A stretch of DNA of 64,000 bases from Ficedula albicollis (lineage: Eukaryota > Chordata > Aves > Passeriformes > Muscicapidae): positions 37,272,102 to 37,336,101 of the forward strand of contig NC_021673.1 of NCBI RefSeq assembly GCF_000247815.1, read 5' to 3'. Of the stretch, positions 12,971 through 25,008 are shown piece by piece; the first letter of the stretch is position 1, and every line of letters begins with the position of its first letter. Under the pieces are notes generated by a model that did not search any database, had not been told where the DNA came from, and was given only the letters and a program-made list of their open reading frames with translations. A program made the position numbers and the translations under genes.

Positions 12971-13777
12971 GAATGCCGGTTCCTGCACCTGGGGAGGAAT
13001 AACCCCACACAACAGCACAGGCTGTGAGCCAACCTGCTGGAGAGCAGCTCTGCAGAGGAGGACCTGGGGATCCTGGAGGGCAGCAAGCTGTCCATGAGCC
13101 AGCAGTGTGCCTGTGGCCAAGAAGGGTGATGGTGTTCTGGGGTGCATTAGAAAGAACACTGCCAGTAGATCAGAGGAAGTGATCCTGCCCCTCTACTCAG
13201 CCCTGGTGAGGCCACACTTGGAATGCTGTGTCCATACAAGAGAGACATTGAGCTCCTGAAGTGAGCCCAGTGGAAGGCAAGTAGGGTGATGGGAACAAGA
13301 GTATCTGTCTTATAAGGAAAGGCTGAGAGAGTTGGGCCTGTTCATTCTCAAGGAGAAATGGCTGAGAGGGAATCTCATAATGCATAAGTGTCTGAAGAGA
13401 GAGTGTCAAGAAGATGGAGCCAGGCTGTGATCAGTGGTGACATGTCATAGGACAAGAGGCGATGAGCAGAAGCTGATGCACTGGAAGTTCTGCCTGAACA
13501 TGAGGAAGAACTTTTCTGTGCAAGTGGCTGGGCACTGGAACAGATTGCTCAGAGAGTGTGTGGAGTCTTCCTCACTGGAGATATTCAAGAACTGCCTGGA
13601 CACAATCATGTGCCACGTGTTCTAGAATGAGTCTGGTTGATCAGGAAGATTGGATCAGATGATCCACTGTGTTCCCTTCGTTCTAGAATGAGTCTGGTTG
13701 AGCAGGAGGATTGGATCAGATGATCCACTGTGTTCCCTTCCAACCTCACCCTCTCTGTTATTCTGTGATTCTGTGAA
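12970..13777 (+). mobile_element. CR1 LINE, forward 3' block with intact 3' terminus
   Basis: This block carries the C-terminal end of CR1 ORF2 and the 3' UTR in forward orientation. Recognisable parts include 'ttcctgcacctggggaggaa', an [21 protein letters not shown] segment at about 13167-13223, an 'RKNFSVQVAGHWNRLLRE' segment at 13508-13553, and the terminal octamers ATTCTGTG ATTCTGTG at 13760-13775. Frameshifts and stops break the frame. A 61-bp internal duplication lies in the 3' UTR. Roughly a hundred codons of ORF2 between the inverted block and this block are missing, as expected at a twin-priming junction. Confidence 0.93.
13621..13742. repeat. 61-bp tandem duplication inside the CR1 3' UTR
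   Basis: TCTAGAATGAGTCTGGTTGA at 13621 recurs at 13682, and both copies end GTGTTCCCTTC. The copies differ at two or three sites. Because the CR1 consensus has this segment once, the duplication arose after insertion. Confidence 0.92.
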
Positions 13778-16474
13778 AACTGTAGTTGAATATCTCAGTT
13801 GAGTATCAGTCTTCTCCTCAGCTATTGTTACCAGTTTTCCAGCACTGTTTATCTCTGTTTATCATTTTTTGGCCTTCCTTTTCTGGTTAACGTGCTCATA
13901 GAAGCCTTTCTTGTTATTCTTTGCCAAACTGAATTCCAACTTTGCTCTGGCTTTGGCCTTCCTCACTCCATCCCTACACAATCAAACTTCATCTCTGTAC
14001 TCTTTGCAGGTTACCTGTCCCTGTTTGCATTGCCTGTGCTTTTATTTATTATCCTAGAGCTTGACCAGTAATTCCCTACTCAGCCATGCTGGTATCTTGC
14101 CTTCCTTGTCTTGCTGTCTCTGAGTCATCTGCTTTTACAATCCAAGTTTCCTGCCCCATTACTGACTGTCTCCTGTCCAGAATTCTCTTTGATTACTGTA
14201 TCCATTGGTCACCTTTTGCCCATCATATTTTGCCTAACTCTCTATGCACATGTAGCTCTTCACATATACTGGCAGTCCTGGCACTTTCTCCACAAGGTCT
14301 TTTCTGCCTCTTCTTATCCCAATACTCAACCCAGATCATTGTCTGATGTCTGTCTGCGTTCCATGTCTTCTTCCTCCTATTTCCCTGTTGTCTTCCATTC
14401 CCTTCCACTTAATTTTCCTTGCTGTTCATAGGCCTCTTGATCATGTATTTAAAGTATAAGTATTTCAATAATATGAGTGCTGAACTTTCAAAAATGTGAC
14501 TAAAAGTGTTTTTTATTTATATTTTCAATTATTTGTGTATGCTTCTCTGTGTTCATACTTCAGAGTATATTTTGTTCATGGGCTAGAGCTTTTTTTTACA
14601 TACTGAGAGCTAGAAGTGTGCAGGCTTAGAAAATGGAAGCAGATGTTCTCATACAATATCTTGATTCCAGCAGCTGAGGTTTCAGAAAGACTATCAAATG
14701 TTTCTAACTCTCACAATAAATTACGTAACTTGGCACTAATATGCTGATAGTATACTATCAGTAGTACAGATCTAAGAACTTTGAATTTTTCTCACTCAGT
14801 AGGGCAGACGTACTGAGGTGTGGGTTCCTTTGTATCATGCATTTAGGAACTGAAAACAGAACAGCATGGTTGTGATGTCTGTATTAAATAATGAGGCAGA
14901 ACACAGTCCTCTAGAGCAATAGGTTTCCCACTGTGTTGAGTCACTAAGCAAGCTGTCACTGTTGATGATGTACTCTTATTTTTAGAAATCCTTCAATGAA
15001 AGTCAAGCTGAATCCTCCGATGCCATATTTTACATTGCTTTAGCTGTTGTGATGCCAGTTTTCATTATTATTGATGTTAAACACTTAAAGAATATTTCTG
15101 GGTTAAGCAAAAGGTCTTCACGCATTTCAATGATTTATGAAGCAAATAGGCTTGCTAGATGTCTGCGAAGTGCCACTGATGGATTCAGTGAATGCAGCAG
15201 TAAGCACCCATTACAGCACCTAGAACACAGTTTCTAACTGGTTTTTGTTCCATTTACAGGTTATGAAAGAGGCTTGATGATGCTTTTAGCTGAGAAATAT
15301 TTTAGAATGTAATGGGGTTTTTTTGAAGAATAATTCTATCTGAAACAGTGTGGAAAATGACAAACAGCTTTAAGAAGGAAGAAAACGCATTGTGTTACTG
15401 TTCTGTGAACCCTGGCTGTATCATGCAGCCTCTTAGGACAGTAGTATGATGTCTCAAGATAAGCTGCCAGAGTCTTCTACCCATACACTCAGTAAAGAAG
15501 GTTTTTTTTACTAGGCTAACTTTAACTATGGAGATACCTTTTACTGTCATTCCTTGACATTCACTTTTCCCCTGCCTCTAGATTACAGTATTCATCTTAT
15601 TTATCTTTACTGATCTAAAAGTGAGATGTCTAAGTTTCATCTAGGACTGATGGAAAGAGACATGAATTTCCAAGAGATATTAGTGTGAAGTATGTGAGTG
15701 ATAGCCAAGAGAAAAGTTTCCATTGTTATTTTCATATTCAACGCCGTGAAAATGAAGGCATACTACAAAATCCTAACCAAGCTGAACCCTGCTTTTCTTG
15801 CCATCTTTGGTGGTTTTTAGGATGGTTAAAAGCAGGTTACTCTTTGCATTGTCTTTCACACAAATGCAGATATGTTATTGTTAAAACAGTTATTAGAGCT
15901 TCAGCATCCACAGGTCAGTTCAGAAAGTTGAAACTTTTGATTGACGAAGCAATCCCTTCCCACTCAACCCTTCCATAAAACTGCTCAAATCCACAAGCAA
16001 AACTCCAACTATCTAAATAAAACAGCAGCCACAAAATATTTTTCTACTGCACAGTTATCAGAAGATCGTACCACCTATTATGAAAATATGTACACAATTT
16101 TTTTTTCTACACATTAAGAAGGGTCAAGAAAATATTTCAGTATGGAAGGAACCACTGTTTGAGTAAATTAGTAGGCCTAATTTGGCATACTTGAAAACTG
16201 GGAATATATAAAATCATAGCTAGTCAGGCTAATTCAAATTAACAGTGCCCTCAAATTTGAATTTTTTTTTGTAAAACATGCAGAAAATTGCATAGTTAAA
16301 TTAGAAATGATGCTCAGACAGCAACTGGAGAGTAAAAAGTGGATTCAAAGACTTTAGATTTTGTTATACTCATGTGCCATACTTTATGGACTACAAATTT
16401 GCTTAGCTGTGAACTGTTGTACTTCATGTTGGAGTATTTAAAATACATGGAAGATGCTAAGATCTGCATAGATT
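13778..16474. other. Unique non-coding DNA, pyrimidine-rich at its left end
   Basis: About 13800-14430 is strikingly C/T-rich on the plus strand, which keeps several overlapping frames open (up to 106 codons) without any family resemblance. Beyond that the sequence is AT-rich. A splice-acceptor-like TTCCATTTACAG precedes 15261, but no exon follows that I recognise. Confidence 0.5.
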
Positions 16475-16550
16475 AAAAAAAAAAAAAAAAAAAAAAAAAA
16501 CCCAAAAAAAAAGTTTCTTAAAAAAAAAAAAAAAAAAAAGAAAAACAAAA
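16475..16550 (+). repeat. Poly(A)-rich tract
   Basis: About 26 consecutive A (16475-16500), CCC, nine A, a short spacer, then about 20 further A. It could be the decayed tail of a retrocopy on the plus strand, but I recognise no element in the preceding bases, so simple-repeat expansion is equally likely. Confidence 0.85.
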
Positions 16551-16832
16551 GGTCCTGAGGACTTCTTGTTGTTCTTGTTTCCCAGAACAATTAAGAGAAA
16601 ACATGGTGTCTCAGATCAATCCTAAAGTGTATTTTCTTCCTCCCCTGTAGCAGTGGAGTTACACTGCAGAGTTAAACTTGGGACAAACCCATCCTGATGT
16701 TTAGAAGAATACAGGGTGTGATTAAGTACTGGGTAAGTGTCTTACATTTTATGAGTACTGAATCCCAAAAAAAAGTGGGTTTGAACATTTTTTTTTAGTC
16801 CTGTAAAGCTTCTTGAGGCCTAATTCCCAATG

Positions 16833-17006
16833 GCTTGGCTACCAGATGAGGCTGAAATCATTTAGAGCTTTAAAAGATAATAACCAGAATAGCTAATAAC
16901 CTGATTATTAAAGTGCTGAGCTTGGATACCAGAAGAAGCCAAAATCATACAATTTTAAGAGACTATAAGCAGAATAGCTAATAACCTGATTATTAAGGTA
17001 TTGAGC
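16833..17006. repeat. Old tandem duplication, unit ~87 bp
   Basis: GCTTGGCTACCAGATGAGGC at 16833 and GCTTGGATACCAGAAGAAGC at 16920 open two copies that share the exact block AGAATAGCTAATAACCTGAT. Identity by eye is about 80-85%, clearly lower than in most other duplications here, so this is an older event of the same kind. Confidence 0.85.
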
Positions 17007-17743
17007 TAAAAAGGGGTGAAAGTCATAGATAGAAGTCAGTCATTTGAGTTAATGCAGCTGTAAGCTGAAGCAGAAGGTCTCCTACCTGAGGTTTCTTGCT
17101 CTTTGGCAATTTGGAAAAATTCCATTGCTTTATAATTTTTCACAGTTTTGTGGTCAAGAGGCAAAAGAAGAAGAGAAAACAGAGGAAATATCTTTAGTTC
17201 TGTTTTTTAACTGAATACTATTTTTACAAAGGTACTGGATGCACTGCAAGAATGAAAGCAACAGAAGAATAAGTAAATGGGAGCCATTCAGATGTCAAAA
17301 AAGAAAATTCACTGAAAAAATTTAAGTCAAATAAGAATTTAAAGACTGTGTTTTCATAAATAACATCTAAACCTGATATTCTGAATAGGTGGCAATTGTG
17401 ATGCATGTAACTGCAGCTAATGATGGTCAAAATTCTTTTCAACCTTGAACTGATTGATAAAAGGGGATAAAATAATGCTATCCAGTTTTTCCAAGAAAAT
17501 TTGGGAGGTCATGAAAAAAAAATTCAGTCACAAACCTAATCTTACTGAAATCTGGTTTCTGTATCAAACTCTTGTTTACACATACATTTCAATCATGTTA
17601 GCGCTTACAAACTGGGAGTCATCTGTAACTTTGGTCAACAACTGGTGCAAATACTGCAAAACGCCATTAGAGGTGCTCAGATACACAGTGTCCTAACTGT
17701 GAATCTGTATCATTCTCCTTTCTCATTTCAGTACATGTGGGTG

Positions 17744-17746
<3 letters not shown>
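17007..17746. other. Unique AT-rich DNA
   Basis: I see nothing beyond AT-rich unique sequence. Two short stop-free runs (72 and 80 codons) have no recognisable content. Confidence 0.55.
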
Positions 17747-17786
<40 letters not shown>

Positions 17787-17789
17787 TAT
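17747..17789. repeat. (AT)n microsatellite
   Basis: About 43 bp of alternating A and T with one phase break near 17780. It is likely length-polymorphic and can form a cruciform or hairpin. Confidence 0.95.
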
Positions 17790-19136
17790 GCATATTTATG
17801 CACAATAGTGGATCCTTTTTGTAATTCCTGCTTTAGAAATGCTTTCATAACTCCTGATGGTTTTGTCCCTTTTAACTTCATGTATACAAATGTACAAGAA
17901 GTTCAGTTGATCACCTGTCTCTCTCTCTCTACCTCGCTTTCTCTTCTGAAAGCTTGCCAAAATTCCAGCCACCACCTAGGCTATTAGTGCATTACTCCAT
18001 ATTCCTCTACCCCCATGCCAATTTTAAAATCCTTTTCATTTGCACCTTTTATAACTAATGGATGATACTTTGGAGAAAATTACAGTGACATTTGCAAAAT
18101 GATGCTACTTTAAAAGACAGTGTTATTCTTCAAGTGAACGTAGTGAAAAAATAAGCAATATATTTACAGGGGGAAAAAAAGAGAAGGCTAATGTATGCTC
18201 TGCTTAACTTCATCAGAGGCACAAGATGACATAAGATGATGCTTATTTTTTTCTTTTCGGGGTGGTAGAACTTTTACCAGGTTTCAAAGAGATCAACCTG
18301 GACTCAGGCTGCTGGTGCTGAAAGCTGATTCATCAAGCCATCATGACCGAGAACAGCACTTGGCAGTTTATTGACTTGAGTGGGCTGTTACATCCTGATG
18401 ATTTTAATGAAACTTGGTCACCTCTTTACAGCTTGTGCATGAAACCTTTTCTGAACTAGGATCTTAAGACAGCATTGAGGGGCTCTTTGTAGCTATTAAG
18501 TTCAAAGGACATACGTGGGTAGGAAAGTAATTGAATCTACCAGTAGAAGCTTGCTGTTGCCTTTAATTTCTACCTTTCCCCCTGTCATTCACTGGTACAA
18601 GAAGTGTATCTGTGGTGAATGGACATTTAAAGGCACACATTTGGCAATCCTTTTTTGTTTTAAATACCTGTGAAGAGACATTTGCAAACTGTGATTAAAC
18701 CAATATTAAAAAAAAATTATCTTTAATCAGAGGTACTCAAAAGCTACTGAAATGTGGAAACCTTCTGCTATGTCACATTTTATTTCTTCCTATTTGAATT
18801 TAAAGGAAACCTGCAATGCAACTGAAGTTGGTATGGACAAAGTCCCTACCCAGTGGCATGAAGGGAGAGAAAGGAGCTGTGTATTCAAGGCCTTGTAGAG
18901 CAGGACCTTGCACCATTCATGGTCCTGGTGAGTGGCAGTTTAGAAAGTTTCTAGTTTCTAGTTTTCTAAATCCTTCACCAGCCATTTTAGTACAGCTGTG
19001 TTTTCAGCTAGTTATTAAGGCATTAGACCCAAGGATTGCAAACTTTTAAAAAAAACTTTAATTCCGACTTTCTCCATGGTCTGTAATCTGGTAAATGTGA
19101 AGATTTATGCCCTTCCTGTGAAAAAGACCACTGGAA
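17790..19136. other. Unique AT-rich DNA
   Basis: No gene is visible. There is a short CT run at about 17918-17930. A 77-codon stop-free run at 18816-19049 is unremarkable. Confidence 0.55.
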
Positions 19137-19204
19137 AATATTTTGTTTAAATTCAGATGGAGCTGCAGAGAATATTTTGTTTAAATTCAGATGGAACTGC
19201 AGAG
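19137..19204. repeat. Two-copy tandem duplication, unit 34 bp
   Basis: AATATTTTGTTTAAATTCAG at 19137 is repeated at 19171, directly adjacent, with a single G/A difference (GGAGCTGC versus GGAACTGC). Confidence 0.94.
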
Positions 19205-19831
19205 AACTTTGGGGTTTGAAAGATTAGGTAATGAGTAAGAGAAATAGATGCAGATGAAATATGATTTCCTATTCATGGTTTATTTCAGGGAATCATTAAT
19301 CCACCTGAATATGACCATGAGTTATGTTCCCAGTATTGCACTAGAATGTCTCAAAAAGGGTATTTAGATGTACTTGTAAGTTAAATATAGTAAGACTATA
19401 AAATATTGATTATTTAGCACACATAATAGCAGTAGACTATCCAGACCTTATTTTCCATGAGGAAGACAATGCAGTAATTAATCTTTCTATGGCTCAGGTT
19501 TTTCTGTTTATGTATTTTTAGGGCAGGAACATAAAAATACTTCCATTTAGAGTTAATTCATAGTGAAAACTGAACTGTGAATGTTTAGTTTGTACAAATG
19601 TCTTCTACTACCATGTTGACAACAGGTCATGTTTCCTTCTTTATTTTTGACATTAAAGAACAATAATGAATGGTAAAGTAGCACTTGGATTTTAAATTCA
19701 GTGAGTGATTTTAGAATTCTGACCTTCTGATTTGTATTTACTGCTCACCAATGCTTATGTCATTAGGAATTATTTAGGTAGTTGATGAGGTGGGTCTTCA
19801 ATTTAAAGCTTGCACTCTGGACTTTTTAATA

Positions 19832-20011
19832 CATTCTTTTGCTTATAAAATTACAGAGGCAGTTCAATGGTTATACTGTTAGCTCACTGGGGGTTTGCTA
19901 CCACAAAAAACAAAAAGTGTTCATTCTTTTGCTTATAAAATTACAGAGGCAGTTTAATGGTTATACTGTTAGCTCACTGAGGGTTTGCTACCACAAAAAA
20001 CAAAAAGTGTT
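19832..20011. repeat. Two-copy tandem duplication, unit 90 bp
   Basis: CATTCTTTTGCTTATAAAAT at 19832 recurs at 19922, exactly 90 bp on. About two differences are visible across the unit (CAATGG versus TAATGG, and GGGGG versus GAGGG), so this is a recent event. Because 90 is a multiple of three, an open frame at 19839-20033 carries the same peptide twice, which is a by-product of the DNA repeat. Confidence 0.95.
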
Positions 20012-20769
20012 CTTACTGTCATCTTGTCCATAGTTTATGCACTTTCAGGGAAAAAATACTTTATTATGTCAAAAATTGCTGCACCAGACCTGAACATAAT
20101 TGCATTATCTTGCTCTTCAAATGCAGAAGGAAAGCATGCATAGTACATCACCAACAGAACTGAGCTGAATTCCCTCCACATGTATTCCAGACAGTCGAGG
20201 GAAGAGTAGTTCAGAAAATTGGCACACCTAGGAGTGGAAGTAAGCACCAAATGCAGGTCTTTTTACTGTTGAAGTACCCACATTTGGTAGCACAGTGTAT
20301 TTTGAGTATGGAGTGGATACATCTGTGATAATTCACATGTATGAGTGCAAGGCTAGAAAATGTTTAATTTCTTAGTGCTTGATGTTTTGGTTAGAATTTC
20401 ACATGTATTCAACTTATTTATTAACTCAAATCACACTGACTTGGGAGCTGAAGACCCAGAGCAATTCTCAGCATCTCTTTCTGTGTGGAAGAATGGTACC
20501 TTCTCAAGCCTTAGCTTTCCTGAGCAGGCAGACTCAGACTGGTTTTCAGGCAGCAGGGTTGAAGCAGAACCAAGCTGTCCAGGTGTATCTCACCCCATCC
20601 CAGGGGTCCCCACCTTCATGGACTGGAACAGTGTGACTGCCACCCGAGTCACATCTGTGCCTCTGCAGCACTGTGCCACAAACACTGTCAGGGGCAAGAG
20701 CCGCCTGAGTGCAGTGATATCTCACTATGAAATGAAAAAATAGGAATTGGGGTAGACAAGACTATGAAG
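20012..20769. other. Unique DNA with a 127-codon open run
   Basis: A plus-strand run from 20360 to 20743 opens with a hydrophobic N-terminus (MFNFLVLDVLVRISHVFNLF) and continues as a low-similarity, serine-rich stretch. A second frame is open over part of the same bases. I recognise no domain, splice context or repeat. It is probably a chance ORF in a GC-richer patch. Confidence 0.3.
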
Positions 20770-21965
20770 AAGGCATCTGCCAAGAGGTCATCCTAAAGTA
20801 TTGCAATTGTGGAGGCTGCACCAGTCTTCATAGCCCTTTATTTCAGTCTTTTGCCATTTTTGACATTTTAGAGTTTTTCTTAATATCTGGCTTGAATCTC
20901 CCTTGTTGCATTTTAATTCTTCTATTTTGCATCAGTACACCTTATTTTATTCCTGTTTACAGTACCTTTTTATACTTGAAGATTCTTATTATTGCCTACA
21001 TCTGTTTATTTTCTTGCACAAATAAATTATCCCAGTTCTTGCAGTCTCTCTTAAAGGTATAAGTTTTCACTTTGTTGTTGTTGGAAGAAGTCTTGTATAT
21101 CTCAAATCTTTCTTGAAGTATGTTTTGTGAAACTGAAGTCTCACTGGTATCAGAGATGACTTGTACCTGCAGGCTTAACAGGCATCAGTAGAGCAGAAGG
21201 GCTGCATCAAGGCACATGTTGACATGTAGGTACCTGTTTCCATTTGCACATGCCAGTTTATTTCTTGACTTTTTTCACAATAGCACAGACTTTCTGGCTT
21301 GCATTTACCATGTGATATGTTACAACCTCTGAATCCTTTTCTGAAAAGCTGCTCTCAGCTGTGTCTTCTCCCTCTTCTGGATGCAGATGATTGCATTGTT
21401 GTGTGTCTTTGTCTTCATTCCTTTTAAGAATTTTTTCCAGCTTCTAAAGGAGGTTTTGAATTCCAGTGCAGTCTTTTAATGTGCTTACTAGAGCTGTAAA
21501 GTTGTTGAGACCAGCAGGTCACAAAAGCAGTCATGTTCCAAAACATTACTGGAAGTAGGAGGTCATATTGGGTTCATAAAAACTCCCTGTGAGACCCCAT
21601 TCCTCCACTATGGGAATAAAGCAGGTTATGATTCTCCTCAGGTTATTATTTTAACAGTTTTGTAAACACTTTACAGTAGTTTTGGAATGTGTCTTTGCTG
21701 AGTTTGCCTATGAGGAAGCCCAATTAAAGTTTGTCAAATACTTATTAAAATCAATATACAGAGCTTTGACTACTTTTCCCTATCCATGTGCATTGTTTTC
21801 CTTTCACAGAAGGAAATTAGTCTGGTCTGACATGACTTATTCTTAATAAATCTATTCTGGCTGTTAGTTATTTCCTTTTTATCTTACACACAGTGTACTT
21901 GATTATTAATTATTAGTTTTTTTCTGCAGCTAAATTATCTGAACATTCTCGTCTTTTCATGGACA
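20770..21965 (-). mobile_element. Ancient CR1/L3-type LINE, 3' half
   Basis: Antisense to the plus strand, this follows the long sauropsid CR1/L3 consensus from its 3' side. It runs through 'tcttaatatctggcttgaatctccc' (about 20880), the 'gaagattcttattattgcc' region (about 20980), the 'ggttttgaattccagtgcagtc' region (about 21450), and into ORF2. Near 21735-21780 the minus strand reads ALYIDFNK, a decayed form of reverse-transcriptase motif A (YLDFSKAFD in active copies), and near 21830-21860 the decayed 'QHGF.KNKS' block. Stops are frequent and divergence is high, so it is a long-dead element inserted before most of the young CR1s. Confidence 0.8.
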
Positions 21966-23287
21966 GTATTGTGAAACTACACAAGTCTGATATAAGCAGT
22001 AAGATATCTATGGATGATGATGTTTTGAGGGAGACTACAGCTGGATCAGCCATCCAGCCCTGGCAGATGTTGGCTTTGCTGCCTTCAGCCCCTCAGCAAA
22101 GACATTGCAACTGCACCAGCTGACTCATATCCCATCAGCACATCCCTGTTGTGTACAAGGAATCTGTACTCCATGGGAATGATACTTCAGAAACATTATT
22201 TTGCAGTGGAAGAGAAAGATCCAGATTTTGAAGGTGGGTTTTATTTCAGATTTATTTCTTCTATAGCCTGGGAATAGTGGATAGCAGTGTGTCGGAGAGG
22301 GGGCAGGACAGGACCATCTAGATGTTAAGAAGCAGAGAAAAATCTTTTCAGGACTTCTGACTCTCCATGTCTTGGAAAAAAGTCAGAAGTGACTTGTTTT
22401 AAGGGAAGTGAAATATCAGAATAAAACAGAAAATTAAAAAAAGAATTATGAGAAGTTCAAAAATGTAGCTATTTCAATTATATCCTTGCCCCCACACCAC
22501 TGAGTGTCAGAAGGGAGTTGTGGCAGGTGCAATCCTGCTGTCTTTTGTGAGCAGGTTCAAAAGAGAAGACAAGTAAGAGCAATTTCCTCTCTCTTCTGCT
22601 CTTATCTTCTTTCTTTCTCTCTCTTCTATCAGGCAAACACAACCATCACATTTGTGGAAGCTTTTAAATTTTTTTTGGCCAACTCCAGTCAGGACCTGCT
22701 GTAGATTAGCAGTGGCACATCTCATTAACCGTTCACATGTAGCCTGAAAGCTGAGAGCTGTTTTGCCATTCCCAGCTGGGATCTCAGAGCTCAGCATTGG
22801 AAGCTCTTTATTGGCCCCTACACCATCTCCCTGAACATGGGCAGTGTCATGCCTGCTCACAAATTGGGAAGCTGTTTGACTGGGATGGGGTTCAGTAGAC
22901 TGCATATTACTACAAAGTAAAAAAAAGGAAAAAAAATCTGCTAGCTCTCTTTACCCAGTATCATCATTCACTGTGCTGCCTATGCTGCATAGTAACAATA
23001 AGAAACACTTGGGAAAAAAGTAAACTGGAAAGAGAAAAGAGCTTTAGTCTGTGAACAGCTAAGGCAGACAAGCTTCTTCTAGTGTGACAGATAAAGGAGT
23101 ACTCTTCAGGGTTACTTGGGATGTCATCAGATGTTTGTAATGACAATGTCAGAGAAACAGGCATCTGTGCATTGGTGACAGTCCTCTATTGTACGGTTTT
23201 ACACCATTAGACATTTTGTACATTGCACCATACTGTACACATTTTACACCACCAAGAAAAGATCAGAGTTTCCAAAGCATGGGGACC
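21966..23287. other. Unique non-coding DNA
   Basis: No gene is recognised. A 132-codon minus-strand run at 22507-22905 has no domain and overlaps an open run on the other strand. A C/T-rich segment lies at about 22585-22630. Confidence 0.5.
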
Positions 23288-23501
23288 ATGGCTTCCCATT
23301 CAACCTGACCTCTCTAGAGCTGCTGCCACTGACAAAAATACCAGCTGTGTCATTGCCTAGAAATTCCTAATTCGCCATGGCTTCCCAGTCAACCTGACCT
23401 CTCTAGAGCTGCTGCCACTGATGGCTTCCCATTCAACCTGACCTCTCTAGAGCTGCTGCCACTGACAAAAATACCAGCTGTGTCATTGCCTAGAAATTCC
23501 T
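23288..23501. repeat. Nested three-copy tandem repeat (89 / 44 / ~81 bp)
   Basis: A 44-45 bp core starting ATGGCTTCCC occurs at 23288, 23377 and 23421. The first and third copies carry the same about 40-bp extension (ACAAAAATACCAGCTGTGTC onward to AGAAATTCCT), which the middle copy lacks. Differences within the core are limited to about one base. The order long-short-long suggests two successive events, or one duplication followed by a partial one. Confidence 0.95.
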
Positions 23502-25008
23502 TTAAACCATGCCTTAGCATGCCTGTTGGGATATTAGCAGGTATCTTTAGACAACTTTTGAAATAGTTATTTGATGGGTCAGTACCTGTACAATGTTATC
23601 TGCCTGAGACATCTGTCCAGTGTGGGCCTGAGATAAGATATTATCGTATTTCCTGCGCTGCCCTGATGTTAATTCTTGCTCTAGTCTAATAATTCCCAGA
23701 GATTCTATGCAAATGCTTGTCCATTACTGCAGCCCTCACATTTTCCTGAATAGCACTTTAAAGGATTTGGTCTTGGAAAGCATACCTAACTCATCGAAGT
23801 ACACATGTGAACTCTTTGAAAGAAAGTAATTTTGCATCCATTGTCATTTCTGTTTTTCTCTTATTTCATTGCTTGCCTCTTTAGAGCTTGCTGGAAAGCA
23901 GTTGAGTTTCACTGACACTGAAACCTATTGATTGGATTTGAGGACTATAAAGGGAAAAAATGTAACATTGATAAAAAGTAGGGCAAAGGATTAAAACCAC
24001 CACTAGTCTGTAAGCAGGAAAGTCAGGAAGGTGCAGCAGGAGCCATGTGCGTTCTCTTGTTCCAAGGTGATAACAGAGCCAGTAAAGATAAACATTTGGG
24101 GTGAGGAAGGAATATTTCCTCTGATTACTGCTGCCAGGTGGAAAAAAGAGCAAAACTGTGAGTTATGCTGTCAACACCAGGTCATCAACAGCCACTGATG
24201 TTATTTAGAGCCTGTGGATATGGTTATGTACGTAGAAAAAAAACAGGAGAGGCAAAAAGAAAAGATAGAGATGACAAGGAGATACCAGAAGTAGGAAGAA
24301 GATGACAACAGCTATTTAAGATAAGGATGGTTAGCAAGTGCCAAGAGGACTGGGAATGTGTGAAGTGGGACATTTAAGTGGAGCATGAGGACTGCAAAGC
24401 ATTTAATCTGACCAGTGAAGATGTAGCAGACTGGTTGGTAGGTCAGTCCAAGTGAAGATATTACTCTGCGTGTTTTGTCAAGAGTGGAGCTGTAGATTCA
24501 GGTTGGGTCTCTCAATACTTATCAGGTCAAGTTCAGGACAAACTCCACTATTCAGTGTTCAGACATTTAAATTACCAGAATCATGGTGTGTGTTTCTTGA
24601 ATTCCAGTAAACACCCATCGACTCCATTTCTATTCATACTGAGTCTGTGGAACCAAAACCAGTCCTGAGGCCAGTTTATGAACTTTGGGGGTTTCGTCAC
24701 AGGTTGGGCACGGGTTTTTTGTTTGTTTGCTTTTTTTTGGTTTTGTTTTAAAATGGGAAATATGTTGGTACTCCCATTTTAGTACCTAATCCCTGATTCT
24801 GCAGCAAATTCACACACAGAGGTGGCTAACGCTGTGGATACTGGAAGTCAGGTATGTTCTAAGCATTGTGAAGCTTTCTTAGAAAAGACTGTATGGGGTT
24901 TTCTCTTCTTATAAGCAAAATTCTTTTTCATAATCATCTAAACAGAGGTGTTATTCATTTCACATTTCTGCAGGAAAGTGTTAACATTGTAATGCTTTGT
25001 GATCATAT
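23502..25008. other. Unique non-coding DNA
   Basis: I see no gene. A T/G-rich low-complexity patch lies at about 24710-24750. A 90-codon minus-strand run (23881-24153) has no recognisable content. Confidence 0.55.

Noticed and set aside
12764..13159. 131-codon minus-strand frame as a single gene
   Set aside because: It runs across the CR1 inversion junction: its first part is antisense to the forward CR1 block and its second part is the inverted reverse-transcriptase block.
16475..16550. Poly(A) tail of a processed pseudogene
   Set aside because: No gene-like or SINE-like sequence and no target-site duplication could be recognised upstream.
19839..20033. Protein with an internal peptide repeat
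   Set aside because: The peptide repeat is a by-product of a 90-bp DNA duplication in non-coding sequence.
23288..23501. CRISPR array
   Set aside because: Repeat spacing is irregular, the 'spacer' is itself duplicated, there are only three copies and the genome is vertebrate.
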